A stretch of DNA of 64,000 bases from Chaetoderma sp. LZ-2023a (GCA_034401795.1 CM067367.1:84023314-84087313); one strand, 5' to 3'. Numbered from the stretch's first letter, positions 1-14,440 are shown. The notes: generated by a model from the sequence alone, not told the origin. Translations and numbers: made by a program.

Positions 1-3000
1 TGTTCTAACACCCAGCTATTCAAGTTATTATGTTCTAACACCCAGCTATCCAAGTTATTATGTTCTAACCCCCAGCTATCCTAGTTATTATGTTCTAACC
101 CCCAGCTATTCAAGTTATTATGTTCTAACACCCAGCTATTCAAGTTATTATGTTCTAACACCCAGCTATTCAAGTTATTATGTTCTAACACCCTGTTATA
201 CCCAATTATTATGTTCTAACACCCAGCTATTCAAGTTATTATGTTCTAACACCCAGCTATTCAAGTTATTATGTTCTAACACCCAACTATCCAAGTTATT
301 ATGTTCTAACACCCAACTATCCAAGTTATTATGTTCTAACACCCAGCTATTCAAGTTATTATGTTCTAACACCCTGCTATCCTAGTTATTATGTTCTAAC
401 ACCCTGCTATCCAAGTTATTATGTTCTAACCCCCAGCTATTCAAGTTATTATGTTCTAACACCCAGCTATTCAAGTTATTATGTTCTAACACCCAACTAT
501 CCAAGTTATTATGTTCTAACACCCAGCTATTCAAGTTATTATGTTCTAACACCCTGCTATCCAAGTTATTATGTTCTAACACTCAGCAATTCAAGTTATT
601 ATGTTCTAACCCCCAGCTATTCAAGTTATTATGTTCTAACACCCAGCTATTCAAGTTATTATGTTCTAACACCCTGCTATCCTAGTTATTATGTTCTAAC
701 CCCCAGCTATCCAAGTTATTATGTTCTAACCTCCTGCTATTCAAGTTATTATGTTCTAACACTCAGCTATTCAAGTTATTATGTTCTAACACCCTGCTAT
801 CCTAGTTATTATGTTCTAACACCCAGCTATCCAAGTTATGTTCTAACACCCTGCTATCCAAGTTATTATGTTCTAACACCCAGCCATCCAAGTTATTATG
901 TTCTAACACCCAGCTATTCAAGTTGTTATGTTCTAACCCCCTGTTATCCTAGTTATTATGTTCTAATACCCTGCCATCCTAGTTATTATGTTCTAACACC
1001 CAGCTATCCAAGTTATGTTCTAACACCCAGCTGTTCAAGTTATTATGTTCTAACACCCAGCTATTCAAGTTATTATGTTCTAACACCCAGCTATTCAAGT
1101 TATTATGTTCTAACACCAAACTATTCAAGTTATTATGTTCTAACACCCAGCTATTCAAGTTATTATGTTCTAACACCCAGCTATTCAAGTTATTATGTTC
1201 TAACACCCAGCTATTCAAGTTATTATGTTCTAACACCCAACTATCCAAGTTATTATGTTCCAACACCCAGCTATCCTAGTTATTATGTTCTAACACCCAG
1301 CTATTCAAGTTATTATGTTCTAACCCCCTGCTATCCTAGTTAGTATGTTCTAACACCCTGCTATCCACGTTATTATGTTCTAACACCCTGCTATCCAAGT
1401 TATTATGTTCTAACCCCCAGCTATTCAAGTTATTATGTTCTAACACCCTGCTATCCTAGTTATTATGTTCTAACACTCAGCTATTCAAGTTATTGTGTTC
1501 TAACACCCTGCTATTCAAGTTATTATGTTCTAACACCCTGCTATCCTAGTTAATATGTTCTAGCACTCTGCTATTCAAGTTATTGTGTTCTAACACCCTG
1601 CTATCCTAGTTTTTATGTTCTAACCCCCAGCTATTCAAGTTATTATGTTCTAACACTCAGCTATCCAAGTTATTATGTTCTAACACTCAGCTATCCTAGT
1701 TATTATGTTCTAACACCCGGCTATCCTAGTTATTATGTTCTAACACCCTGCTATCCTAGTTATTATGTTCTAACACCCTGCTATCCTAGTTATTATGTTC
1801 TAACCCCCAACTATTCAAGTTATTATGTTCTAACACCCAGCTATCCAAGTTATTATGTTCTAACACCCAGCTATTCAAGTTATTATGTTCTAACACCCAG
1901 CTATTCAAGTTATTATGTTCTAACACCCAGCTATCCAAGTTATTATGTTCTAACCCCCAGCTATCCTAGTTATTATGTTCTAACCCCCAGCTATTCAAGT
2001 TATTATGTTCTAACACCCAGCTATTCAAGTTATTATGTTCTAACACCCAGCTATTCAAGTTATTATGTTCTAACACCCAGCTATTCAAGTTATTATGTTC
2101 TAACACCCAACTATCCAAGTTATTATGTTCTAACACCCAACTATCCAAGTTATTATGTTCTAACACCCAGCTATTCAAGTTATTATGTTCTAACCCCCTG
2201 CTATCCTAGTTATTATGTTCTAACACCCTGCTATCCTAGTTATTATGTTCTAACACACAGCTATCCAAGTTATTATGTTCTAACACACAGCTATTCAAGT
2301 TATTATGTTCTAACACCCAGCTATTCAAGTTATTATGTTCTAACACCCTGCTATTCAAGTTATTATGTTCTAACACCCTGCTATCCTAGTTATTATGTTC
2401 TAACACTCAGCTATCCAAGTTATTATGTTCTAACCCCCAGCTATCCAAGTTATTATGTTCTAACCCCCAGCTATTCAAGTTATTATGTTCTAACACCCTG
2501 CTATCCTAGTTATTATGTTCTAACACCCAGCTATTCAAGTTATTATGTTCTAACCCCCAGCTATCCAAGTTATTATGTTCTAACACCCAGCTATTCAAGT
2601 TATTATGTTCTAACACCCTGCTATTCAAGTTATTATGTTCTAACACCCTGCTATCCTAGTTATTATGTTCTAACACCCAGCTATTCAAGTTATTATGTTC
2701 TAACACCCAGCTATCCAAGTTATTATGTTCTAACCCCCAGCTATCCTAGTTATTATGTTCTAACCCCCAGCTATTCAAGTTATTATGTTCTAACACCCAG
2801 CTATTCAAGTTATTATGTTCTAACACCCAGCTATTCAAGTTATTATGTTCTAACACCCAGCTATTCAAGTTATTATGTTCTAACACCCAACTATCCAAGT
2901 TATTATGTTCTAACACCCAACTATCCAAGTTATTATGTTCTAACACCCAGCTATTCAAGTTATTATGTTCTAACCCCCTGCTATCCTAGTTATTATGTTC

Positions 3001-6000
3001 TAACACCCTGCTATCCTAGTTATTATGTTCTAACACACAGCTATCCAAGTTATTATGTTCTAACACACAGCTATTCAAGTTATTATGTTCTAACACCCAG
3101 CTATTCAAGTTATTATGTTCTAACACCCTGCTATTCAAGTTATTATGTTCTAACACCCTGCTATCCTAGTTATTATGTTCTAACACTCAGCTATCCAAGT
3201 TATTATGTTCTAACCCCCAGCTATCCAAGTTATTATGTTCTAACCCCCAGCTATTCAAGTTATTATGTTCTAACACCCTGCTATCCTAGTTATTATGTTC
3301 TAACACCCAGCTATTCAAGTTATTATGTTCTAACCCCCAGCTATCCAAGTTATTATGTTCTAACACCCAGCTATTCAAGTTATTATGTTCTAACACCCTG
3401 CTATTCAAGTTATTATGTTCTAACACCCTGCTATCCTAGTTATTATGTTCTAACACCCTGCTATCCTAGTTATTATGTTCTAACACCCAGCTATTCAAGT
3501 TATTATGTTCTACCACCCAACTATCCAGGTTATTCTGTTCTAAAACTCTGCTATCCGAGTTATTATGTTCTAAAACTCTGCTATCCGAGTTATTATGTTC
3601 TAACACCCAGCTATCCAAGTTATTATGTTCTAGCATCCAGCTATTCAAGTTATTATGTTCTAACACCCTGCTATCCAAGTTATTATGTTCTAATACCCAG
3701 CTATTCAAGTTATTATGTTCTAACACCCAGCTATTCAAGTTATTATGTTCTAACACCCTGCTATTCAAGTTATTATGTTCTAACACCCTGCTATCCTAGT
3801 TATTATGTTCTAACACTCAGCTATCCAAGTTATTATGTTCTAACCCCCAGCTATCCAAGTTATTATGTTCTAACCCCCAGCTATTCAAGTTATTATGTTC
3901 TAACACCCTGCTATCCTAGTTATTATGTTCTAACACCCAGCTATTCAAGTTATTATGTTCTAACCCCCAGCTATCCAAGTTATTATGTTCTAACACCCAG
4001 CTATTCAAGTTATTATGTTCTAACACCCTGCTATTCAAGTTATTATGTTCTAACACCCTGCTATCCTAGTTATTATGTTCTAACACCCAGCTATTCAAGT
4101 TATTATGTTCTAACACCCAGCTATCCAAGTTATTATGTTCTAACCCCCAGCTATCCTAGTTATTATGTTCTAACCCCCAGCTATTCAAGTTATTATGTTC
4201 TAACACCCAGCTATTCAAGTTATTATGTTCTAACACCCAGCTATTCAAGTTATTATGTTCTAACACCCAGCTATTCAAGTTATTATGTTCTAACACCCAA
4301 CTATCCAAGTTATTATGTTCTAACACCCAACTATCCAAGTTATTATGTTCTAACACCCAGCTATTCAAGTTATTATGTTCTAACCCCCTGCTATCCTAGT
4401 TATTATGTTCTAACACCCTGCTATCCTAGTTATTATGTTCTAACACACAGCTATCCAAGTTATTATGTTCTAACACACAGCTATTCAAGTTATTATGTTC
4501 TAACACCCAGCTATTCAAGTTATTATGTTCTAACACCCTGCTATTCAAGTTATTATGTTCTAACACCCTGCTATCCTAGTTATTATGTTCTAACACTCAG
4601 CTATCCAAGTTATTATGTTCTAACCCCCAGCTATCCAAGTTATTATGTTCTAACCCCCAGCTATTCAAGTTATTATGTTCTAACACCCTGCTATCCTAGT
4701 TATTATGTTCTAACACCCAGCTATTCAAGTTATTATGTTCTAACCCCCAGCTATCCAAGTTATTATGTTCTAACACCCAGCTATTCAAGTTATTATGTTC
4801 TAACACCCTGCTATTCAAGTTATTATGTTCTAACACCCTGCTATCCTAGTTATTATGTTCTAACACCCTGCTATCCTAGTTATTATGTTCTAACACCCAG
4901 CTATTCAAGTTATTATGTTCTACCACCCAACTATCCAGGTTATTCTGTTCTAAAACTCTGCTATCCGAGTTATTATGTTCTAAAACTCTGCTATCCGAGT
5001 TATTATGTTCTAACACCCAGCTATCCAAGTTATTATGTTCTAGCATCCAGCTATTCAAGTTATTATGTTCTAACACCCTGCTATCCAAGTTATTATGTTC
5101 TAATACCCAGCTATTCAAGTTATTATGTTCTAACACCCAGCTATTCAAGTTATTATGTTCTAACACCCAGCTATCCAAGTTATTATGTTCTAACCCCCAG
5201 CTATCCTAGTTATTATGTTCTAATCCCCAGCTATTCAAGTTATTATGTTCTAACACCCAGCTATTCAAGTTATTATGTTCTAACACCCAGCTATTCAAGT
5301 TATTATGTTCTAACACCCAGCTATTCAAGTTATTATGTTCTAACACCCAACTATCCAAGTTATTATGTTCTAACACCCAACTATCCAAGTTATTATGTTC
5401 TAACACCCAGCTATTCAAGTTATTATGTTCTAACCCCCTGCTATCCTAGTTATTATGTTCTAACACCCTGCTATCCTAGTTATTATGTTCTAACACACAG
5501 CTATCCAAGTTATTATGTTCTAACCCCCAGCTATTCAAGTTATTATGTTCTAACACCCAGCTATTCAAGTTTTTATGTTCTAACACCCTGCTATTCAAGT
5601 TATTATGTTCTAACACCCTGCTATCCTAGTTATTATGTTCTAACACTCAGCTATCCAAGTTATTATGTTCTAACCCCCAGCTATCCAAGTTATTATGTTC
5701 TAACCCCCAGCTATTCAAGTTATTATGTTCTAACACCCTGCTATCCTAGTTATTATGTTCTAACACCCTGCTATCCTAGTTAATATGTTCTAACACCCTG
5801 CTATCCTAGTTATTATGTTCTAACACCCTGCTATCCTAGTTTTTATGTTCTAACCCCCAGCTATTCAAGTTATTATGTTCTAACCCCCAACTATTCAAGT
5901 TATTATGTTCTAACACCCAGCTATCCAAGTTATTATGTTCTAACACCCAGCTATTCAAGTTATTATGTTCTAACACCCAGCTATTCAAGTTATTATGTTC

Positions 6001-6145
6001 TAACACCCAGCTATCCAAGTTTTTATGTTCTAACCCCCAGCTATTCAAGTTATTATGTTCTAACCCCCAACTATTCAAGTTATTATGTTCTAACACCCAG
6101 CTATCCAAGTTATTATGTTCTAACACCCAGCTATTCAAGTTATTA

Positions 6146-7555
6146 TGTTCTAACACCCAGCTATTCAAGTTATTATGTTCTAACACCCAGCTATCCAAGT
6201 TATTATGTTCTAACCCCCAGCTATCCTAGTTATTATGTTCTAACCCCCAGCTATTCAAGTTATTATGTTCTAACACCCAGCTATTCAAGTTATTATGTTC
6301 TAACACCCAGCTATTCAAGTTATTATGTTCTAACACCCTGTTATACCCAATTATTATGTTCTAACACCCAGCTATTCAAGTTATTATGTTCTAACACCCA
6401 GCTATTCAAGTTATTATGTTCTAACACCCAACTATCCAAGTTATTATGTTCTAACACCCAACTATCCAAGTTATTATGTTCTAACACCCTGCTATTCAAG
6501 TTATTATGTTCTAACACCCTGCTATCCTAGTTATTATGTTCTAACACCCTGCTATCCAAGTTATTATGTTCTAACCCCCAGCTATTCAAGTTATTATGTT
6601 CTAACACCCAGCTATTCAAGTTATTATGTTCTAACACCCAACTATCCAAGTTATTATGTTCTAACACCCAGCTATTCAAGTTATTATGTTCTAACACCCT
6701 GCTATCCAAGTTATTATGTTCTAACACTCAGCAATTCAAGTTATTATGTTCTAACCCCCAGCTATTCAAGTTATTATGTTCTAACACCCAGCTATTCAAG
6801 TTATTATGTTCTAACACCCTGCTATCCTAGTTATTATGTTCTAACCCCCAGCTATCCAAGTTATTATGTTCTAACCTCCTGCTATTCAAGTTATTATGTT
6901 CTAACACTCAGCTATTCAAGTTATTATGTTCTAACACCCTGCTATCCTAGTTATTATGTTCTAACACCCAGCTATCCAAGTTATGTTCTAACACCCTGCT
7001 ATCCAAGTTATTATGTTCTAACACCCAGCCATCCAAGTTATTATGTTCTAACACCCAGCTATTCAAGTTGTTATGTTCTAACCCCCTGTTATCCTAGTTA
7101 TTATGTTCTAATACCCTGCCATCCTAGTTATTATGTTCTAACACCCAGCTATCCAAGTTATGTTCTAACACCCAGCTGTTCAAGTTATTATGTTCTAACA
7201 CCCAGCTATTCAAGTTATTATGTTCTAACACCCAGCTATTCAAGTTATTATGTTCTAACACCAAACTATTCAAGTTATTATGTTCTAACACCCAGCTATT
7301 CAAGTTATTATGTTCTAACACCCAGCTATTCAAGTTATTATGTTCTAACACCCAGCTATTCAAGTTATTATGTTCTAACACCTAACTATCCAAGTTATTA
7401 TGTTCCAACACCCAGCTATCCTAGTTATTATGTTCTAACACCCAGCTATTCAAGTTATTATGTTCTAACCCCCTGCTATCCTAGTTAGTATGTTCTAACA
7501 CCCTGCTATCCACGTTATTATGTTCTAACACCCTGCTATCCAAGTTATTATGTTC
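6146..7555. repeat. Higher-order satellite block, second copy (of 1-1410)
   Basis: This stretch repeats the order of variant units found at 1-1410, at an offset of 6145 bp, including the 31-bp unit, both 27-bp units and rare variants such as CAGCCATCC and CAACACCC. The offset is 205 units minus 5 bp, which is exactly what one 31-bp and two 27-bp units would give. Similarity in unit order stops near 7556. Confidence 0.85.
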
Positions 7556-9320
7556 TAACACCCAGCTATTCAAGTTATTATGTTCTAACACCCAGCTATT
7601 CAAGTTATTATGTTCTAACACCCAGCTATTCAAGTTATTATGTTCTAACACCCAACTATCCAAGTTATTATGTTCTAACACCCAACTATCCAAGTTATTA
7701 TGTTCTAACACCCAGCTATTCAAGTTATTATGTTCTAACCCCCTGCTATCCTAGTTATTATGTTCTAACACCCTGCTATCCTAGTTATTATGTTCTAACA
7801 CACAGCTATCCAAGTTATTATGTTCTAACACACAGCTATTCAAGTTATTATGTTCTAACACCCAGCTATTCAAGTTATTATGTTCTAACACCCTGCTATT
7901 CAAGTTATTATGTTCTAACACCCTGCTATCCTAGTTATTATGTTCTAACACTCAGCTATCCAAGTTATTATGTTCTAACCCCCAGCTATCCAAGTTATTA
8001 TGTTCTAACCCCCAGCTATTCAAGTTATTATGTTCTAACACCCTGCTATCCTAGTTATTATGTTCTAACACCCAGCTATTCAAGTTATTATGTTCTAACC
8101 CCCAGCTATCCAAGTTATTATGTTCTAACACCCAGCTATTCAAGTTATTATGTTCTAACACCCTGCTATTCAAGTTATTATGTTCTAACACCCTGCTATC
8201 CTAGTTATTATGTTCTAACACCCTGCTATCCTAGTTATTATGTTCTAACACCCAGCTATTCAAGTTATTATGTTCTACCACCCAACTATCCAGGTTATTC
8301 TGTTCTAAAACTCTGCTATCCGAGTTATTATGTTCTAAAACTCTGCTATCCGAGTTATTATGTTCTAACACCCAGCTATCCAAGTTATTATGTTCTAGCA
8401 TCCAGCTATTCAAGTTATTATGTTCTAACACCCTGCTATCCAAGTTATTATGTTCTAATACCCAGCTATTCAAGTTATTATGTTCTAACACCCAGCTATT
8501 CAAGTTATTATGTTCTAACACCCAGCTATCCAAGTTATTATGTTCTAACCCCCAGCTATCCTAGTTATTATGTTCTAATCCCCAGCTATTCAAGTTATTA
8601 TGTTCTAACACCCAGCTATTCAAGTTATTATGTTCTAACACCCAGCTATTCAAGTTATTATGTTCTAACACCCAGCTATTCAAGTTATTATGTTCTAACA
8701 CCCAACTATCCAAGTTATTATGTTCTAACACCCAACTATCCAAGTTATTATGTTCTAACACCCAGCTATTCAAGTTATTATGTTCTAACCCCCTGCTATC
8801 CTAGTTATTATGTTCTAACACCCTGCTATCCTAGTTATTATGTTCTAACACACAGCTATCCAAGTTATTATGTTCTAACCCCCAGCTATTCAAGTTATTA
8901 TGTTCTAACACCCAGCTATTCAAGTTTTTATGTTCTAACACCCTGCTATTCAAGTTATTATGTTCTAACACCCTGCTATCCTAGTTATTATGTTCTAACA
9001 CTCAGCTATCCAAGTTATTATGTTCTAACCCCCAGCTATCCAAGTTATTATGTTCTAACCCCCAGCTATTCAAGTTATTATGTTCTAACACCCTGCTATC
9101 CTAGTTATTATGTTCTAACACCCAGCTATTCAAGTTATTATGTTCTAACACCCAGCTATTCAAGTTATTATGTTCTAACACCCGGCTATCCAAGTTTTTA
9201 TGTTCTAACCCCCAGCTATTCAAGTTATTATGTTCTAACCCCCAACTATTCAAGTTATTATGTTCTAACACCCAGCTATCCAAGTTATTATGTTCTAACA
9301 CCCAGCTATTCAAGTTATTA

Positions 9321-11990
9321 TGTTCTAACACCCAGCTATTCAAGTTATTATGTTCTAACACCCAGCTATCCAAGTTATTATGTTCTAACCCCCAGCTATC
9401 CTAGTTATTATGTTCTAACCCCCAGCTATTCAAGTTATTATGTTCTAACACCCAGCTATTCAAGTTATTATGTTCTAACACCCAGCTATTCAAGTTATTA
9501 TGTTCTAACACCCTGTTATACCCAATTATTATGTTCTAACACCCAGCTATTCAAGTTATTATGTTCTAACACCCAGCTATTCAAGTTATTATGTTCTAAC
9601 ACCCAACTATCCAAGTTATTATGTTCTAACACCCAACTATCCAAGTTATTATGTTCTAACACCCAGCTATTCAAGTTATTATGTTCTAACACCCTGCTAT
9701 CCTAGTTATTATGTTCTAACACCCTGCTATCCAAGTTATTATGTTCTAACCCCCAGCTATTCAAGTTATTATGTTCTAACACCCAGCTATTCAAGTTATT
9801 ATGTTCTAACACCCAACTATCCAAGTTATTATGTTCTAACACCCAGCTATTCAAGTTATTATGTTCTAACACCCTGCTATCCAAGTTATTATGTTCTAAC
9901 ACTCAGCAATTCAAGTTATTATGTTCTAACCCCCAGCTATTCAAGTTATTATGTTCTAACACCCAGCTATTCAAGTTATTATGTTCTAACACCCTGCTAT
10001 CCTAGTTATTATGTTCTAACCCCCAGCTATCCAAGTTATTATGTTCTAACCTCCTGCTATTCAAGTTATTATGTTCTAACACTCAGCTATTCAAGTTATT
10101 ATGTTCTAACACCCTGCTATCCTAGTTATTATGTTCTAACACCCAGCTATCCAAGTTATGTTCTAACACCCTGCTATCCAAGTTATTATGTTCTAACACC
10201 CAGCCATCCAAGTTATTATGTTCTAACACCCAGCTATTCAAGTTGTTATGTTCTAACCCCCTGTTATCCTAGTTATTATGTTCTAATACCCTGCCATCCT
10301 AGTTATTATGTTCTAACACCCAGCTATCCAAGTTATGTTCTAACACCCAGCTGTTCAAGTTATTATGTTCTAACACCCAGCTATTCAAGTTATTATGTTC
10401 TAACACCCAGCTATTCAAGTTATTATGTTCTAACACCAAACTATTCAAGTTATTATGTTCTAACACCCAGCTATTCAAGTTATTATGTTCTAACACCCAG
10501 CTATTCAAGTTATTATGTTCTAACACCCAGCTATTCAAGTTATTATGTTCTAACACCCAACTATCCAAGTTATTATGTTCCAACACCCAGCTATCCTAGT
10601 TATTATGTTCTAACACCCAGCTATTCAAGTTATTATGTTCTAACCCCCTGCTATCCTAGTTAGTATGTTCTAACACCCTGCTATCCACGTTATTATGTTC
10701 TAACACCCTGCTATCCAAGTTATTATGTTCTAACCCCCAGCTATTCAAGTTATTATGTTCTAACACCCTGCTATCCTAGTTATTATGTTCTAACACTCAG
10801 CTATTCAAGTTATTGTGTTCTAACACCCTGCTATTCAAGTTATTATGTTCTAACACCCTGCTATCCTAGTTAATATGTTCTAGCACTCTGCTATTCAAGT
10901 TATTGTGTTCTAACACCCTGCTATCCTAGTTTTTATGTTCTAACCCCCAGCTATTCAAGTTATTATGTTCTAACACTCAGCTATCCAAGTTATTATGTTC
11001 TAACACTCAGCTATCCTAGTTATTATGTTCTAACACCCGGCTATCCTAGTTATTATGTTCTAACACCCTGCTATCCTAGTTATTATGTTCTAACACCCTG
11101 CTATCCTAGTTATTATGTTCTAACCCCCAACTATTCAAGTTATTATGTTCTAACACCCAGCTATCCAAGTTATTATGTTCTAACACCCAGCTATTCAAGT
11201 TATTATGTTCTAACACCCAGCTATTCAAGTTATTATGTTCTAACACCCAGCTATCCAAGTTATTATGTTCTAACCCCCAGCTATCCTAGTTATTATGTTC
11301 TAACCCCCAGCTATTCAAGTTATTATGTTCTAACACCCAGCTATTCAAGTTATTATGTTCTAACACCCAGCTATTCAAGTTATTATGTTCTAACACCCAG
11401 CTATTCAAGTTATTATGTTCTAACACCCAACTATCCAAGTTATTATGTTCTAACACCCAACTATCCAAGTTATTATGTTCTAACACCCAGCTATTCAAGT
11501 TATTATGTTCTAACCCCCTGCTATCCTAGTTATTATGTTCTAACACCCTGCTATCCTAGTTATTATGTTCTAACACACAGCTATCCAAGTTATTATGTTC
11601 TAACACACAGCTATTCAAGTTATTATGTTCTAACACCCAGCTATTCAAGTTATTATGTTCTAACACCCTGCTATTCAAGTTATTATGTTCTAACACCCTG
11701 CTATCCTAGTTATTATGTTCTAACACTCAGCTATCCAAGTTATTATGTTCTAACCCCCAGCTATCCAAGTTATTATGTTCTAACCCCCAGCTATTCAAGT
11801 TATTATGTTCTAACACCCTGCTATCCTAGTTATTATGTTCTAACACCCAGCTATTCAAGTTATTATGTTCTAACCCCCAGCTATCCAAGTTATTATGTTC
11901 TAACACCCAGCTATTCAAGTTATTATGTTCTAACACCCTGCTATTCAAGTTATTATGTTCTAACACCCTGCTATCCTAGTTATTATGTTC
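9321..11990. repeat. Higher-order satellite block, third copy (of 1-2670)
   Basis: Unit order is the same as at 1-2670 at an offset of 9320 bp and diverges near 11991. Together with 1-2670 and 6146-7555 it shows that kilobase blocks of the array were copied as wholes. Within the first copy a 780-bp block (26 units, about 1930-2709) is duplicated again, and the same marker pattern recurs at 4156, 5206 and 8561. Confidence 0.85.
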
Positions 11991-12626
11991 TAACACCCTG
12001 CTATCCTAGTTATTATGTTCTAACACCCAGCTATTCAAGTTATTATGTTCTAACACCCAACTATCCAGGTTATTCTGTTCTAAAACTCTGCTATCCGAGT
12101 TATTATGTTCTAAAACTCTGCTATCCGAGTTATTATGTTCTAACACCCAGCTATCCAAGTTATTATGTTCTAGCATCCAGCTATTCAAGTTATTATGTTC
12201 TAACACCCTGCTATCCAAGTTATTATGTTCTAATACCCAGCTATTCAAGTTATTATGTTCTAACACCCTGCTATTCAAGTTATTATGTTCTAACACCCTG
12301 CTATCCAAGTTATTATGTTCTAACACCCAACTATCCAAGTTATTATGTTCTAACACCCAGCTATTCAAGTTATTATGTTCTAACACCCAGCTATTCAAGT
12401 TATTATGTTCTAACACCCAGCTATTCAAGTTATTATGTTCTAACACTCAGCTATCCAAGTTATTATGTTCTAACACCCAGCTATTCAAGTTATTATGTTC
12501 TAACACCCAACTATCCAGGTTATTATGTTCTAACACCCAGCTATTCAAGTTATTATGTTCTAACACTCAGCTATTCAAGTTATTATGTTCTAACACTCAG
12601 CTATCCAAGTTATTATGTTCTAACAC

Positions 12627-13628
12627 TCAGCTATCCAAGTTATTATGTTCTAACACCCGGCTATTCAAGTTATTATGTTCTAACACCCAGCTATCCAAGT
12701 TATTATGTTCTAACACCCAGCTATTCAAGTTATTATGTTCTAACACCCAGCTATTCAAGTTATTATGTTCTAACACCCAGCTATCCAAGTTATTATGTTC
12801 TAACACCCAGCTATTCAAGTTATTATGTTCTAGCACCCAGCTATTCAAGTTATTATGTTCTAACACCCAGCTATCCAAGTTATTATGTTCTAACACCCAA
12901 CTATTCAGGTTATTATGTTCTAACACCCAGCTATTCAAGTTATTATGTTCTAACACCCAACTATTCAGGTTATTATGTTCTAACACCCAGCTATCCAAGT
13001 TATTATGTTCTAACACCCAGCTATTCAAGTTATTATGTTCTAACACCCAACTATTCAGGTTATTATGTTCTAACACCCAGCTATCCAAGTTATTATGTTC
13101 TAACACCCAACTATTCAAGTTATTATGTTCTAACACCCAACTATTCAGGTTATTATGTTCTAACACCCAACTATTCAGGTTATTATGTTCTAACACCCAG
13201 CTATCCAAGTTATTATGTTCTAACACCCAGCTATTCAAGTTATTATGTTCTAACACCCAGCTATTCAAGTTATTATGTTCTACCACCCAGCTATCCAAGT
13301 TATTATGTTCTAACACCCAGCTATCCAAGTTATTATGTTCTAACACCCAGCTATCCAAGTTATTATGTTCTAACACCCAGCTGTCCAAGTTATTATGTTC
13401 TAACACCCATCTATCCAAGTTATTATGTTCTAACACCCAACTATCCAAGTTATTATGTTCTAACACCCAGCTATTCAAGTTATTATGTTCTAACACCCAG
13501 CTATTCAAGTTATTATGTTCTAACACCCAGCTATCCAAGTTATTATGTTCTAACACCCAACTATTCAAGTTATTATGTTCTAACACCCAACTATCCAAGT
13601 TATTATGTTCTAACACCCAGCTATCCAA
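12627..13628 (-). other. 333-codon antisense open frame inside the satellite (not called as a gene)
   Basis: This is the longest of about 20 open frames in the array. It reads as repeats of a ten-residue unit (VLEHNN then L, N or D, S, W). It has no signal peptide, no domain and no unique sequence, and its ATG is a chance change of GTG/TTG. It stays open because this end of the array lacks CTAG-type units. Many differences between units here are synonymous (AGC/AGT, TTG/CTG) or Asn/Asp, but the same is expected where variation is confined to few sites. Probably not translated. Confidence 0.2.
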
Positions 13629-14085
13629 GTTATTATGTTCTAACCCTCAGCTATTCAAGTTATTATGTTCTAACCCTCAGCTATTCAAGTTATTATGTTC
13701 TAACACCCAGCTATTCAAGTTATTATGTTCTACCACCCAGCTATCCAAGTTATTATGTTCTAACACCCAGCTATCCAAGTTATTATGTTCTAACACCCAG
13801 CTATCCAAGTTATTATGTTCTAACACCCAGCTATCCAAGTTATTATGTTCTAACACCCATCTATCCAAGTTATTATGTTCTAACACCCAACTATCCAAGT
13901 TATTATGTTCTAACACCCAGCTATTCAAGTTATTATGTTCTAACACCCAGCTATCCAAGTTATTATGTTCTAACACCCAACTATCCAAGTTATTATGTTC
14001 TAACCCCCAGCTATCCAAGTTATTATGTTCTAACCCTCAGCTATCCAAGTTATTATGTTCTAACCCCCAGCTATCCAAGTTATTA

Positions 14086-14176
14086 TGTTCTAACCCTCAG
14101 CTGTCTGATTCTGTGATTATCATTAGTCCATGTATACTTCTAACCCTTAGCTTCTAGATTCTGAGATTATCTTTAG
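14086..14176. repeat. Decayed satellite edge
   Basis: The array does not stop cleanly. Two related ~41-bp segments (14086-14126 and 14136-14176) share TTCTAACCCT, AGCT, GATTCTG, GATTATC and TTAG in the same order. The first half of each resembles the 30-bp unit and the second half does not. They may be diverged edge copies or relics of the sequence from which the satellite grew. Confidence 0.6.
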
Positions 14177-14375
14177 ATGTACAGGGATAAATACAGATGT
14201 AGTGCACACTACACCACCCTCATGCAGGAAATTCCTTTTTGAAATTTAAATTCTCTCAGTGTTGTCTTCATTTTTGGAGGTAACATTACTTGAATGAGTA
14301 GATGCTGAGAGTAGAAAGGTCACAGGAGACAGAACAAAGAACTTTTTCAACAAAAATGTCACAGTAGTAGTGGTA

Positions 14376-14440
14376 ATGGTGTAGCAGTTGCATAGCGATC
14401 ACACCCGTAGCTGCGAGAGGGTGGGGTCGAGACCTCGAAG
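14376..14440 (+). mobile_element. Possible tRNA-derived SINE head
   Basis: TGGTGTAGCAGTTG (14378) resembles a tRNA A box and GGGTCGAGACC (about 14424) a B box with one mismatch; the spacing of about 35 bp is right for a pol III internal promoter. I cannot fold it into a full cloverleaf, so it is not called a tRNA gene. Confidence 0.3.

Larger units (their letters stand above)
1..14103. repeat. 30-bp satellite DNA array
   Basis: About 470 head-to-tail copies of a 30-bp unit (TGTTCTAACACCCAGCTATT followed by CAAGTTATTA), open at the left edge of the window. Variation falls at a few fixed positions: A/C after TAAC, CCAG/CCTG/CCAA, ATTC/ATCC, and CAAG/CTAG. A few units have odd lengths: 31 bp (181, 6326, 9501) and 27 bp (for example near 812 and 999). 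These rare units mark larger duplicated blocks. Because 30 is a multiple of 3, long open frames occur on the minus strand with the decapeptide VLEHNNLNSW; where CAAG becomes CTAG a minus-strand stop appears. I treat the frames as a by-product of the period, not as genes. Confidence 0.97.

Noticed and set aside
382..14018. About twenty minus-strand frames of a VLEHNNLNSW decapeptide repeat as protein-coding genes
   Set aside because: The period is a multiple of three, no unique sequence or domain is present, and stops come and go with one satellite variant.
1..14103. CRISPR array
   Set aside because: Units are contiguous and vary at fixed points; there are no spacers, and the context is animal DNA.
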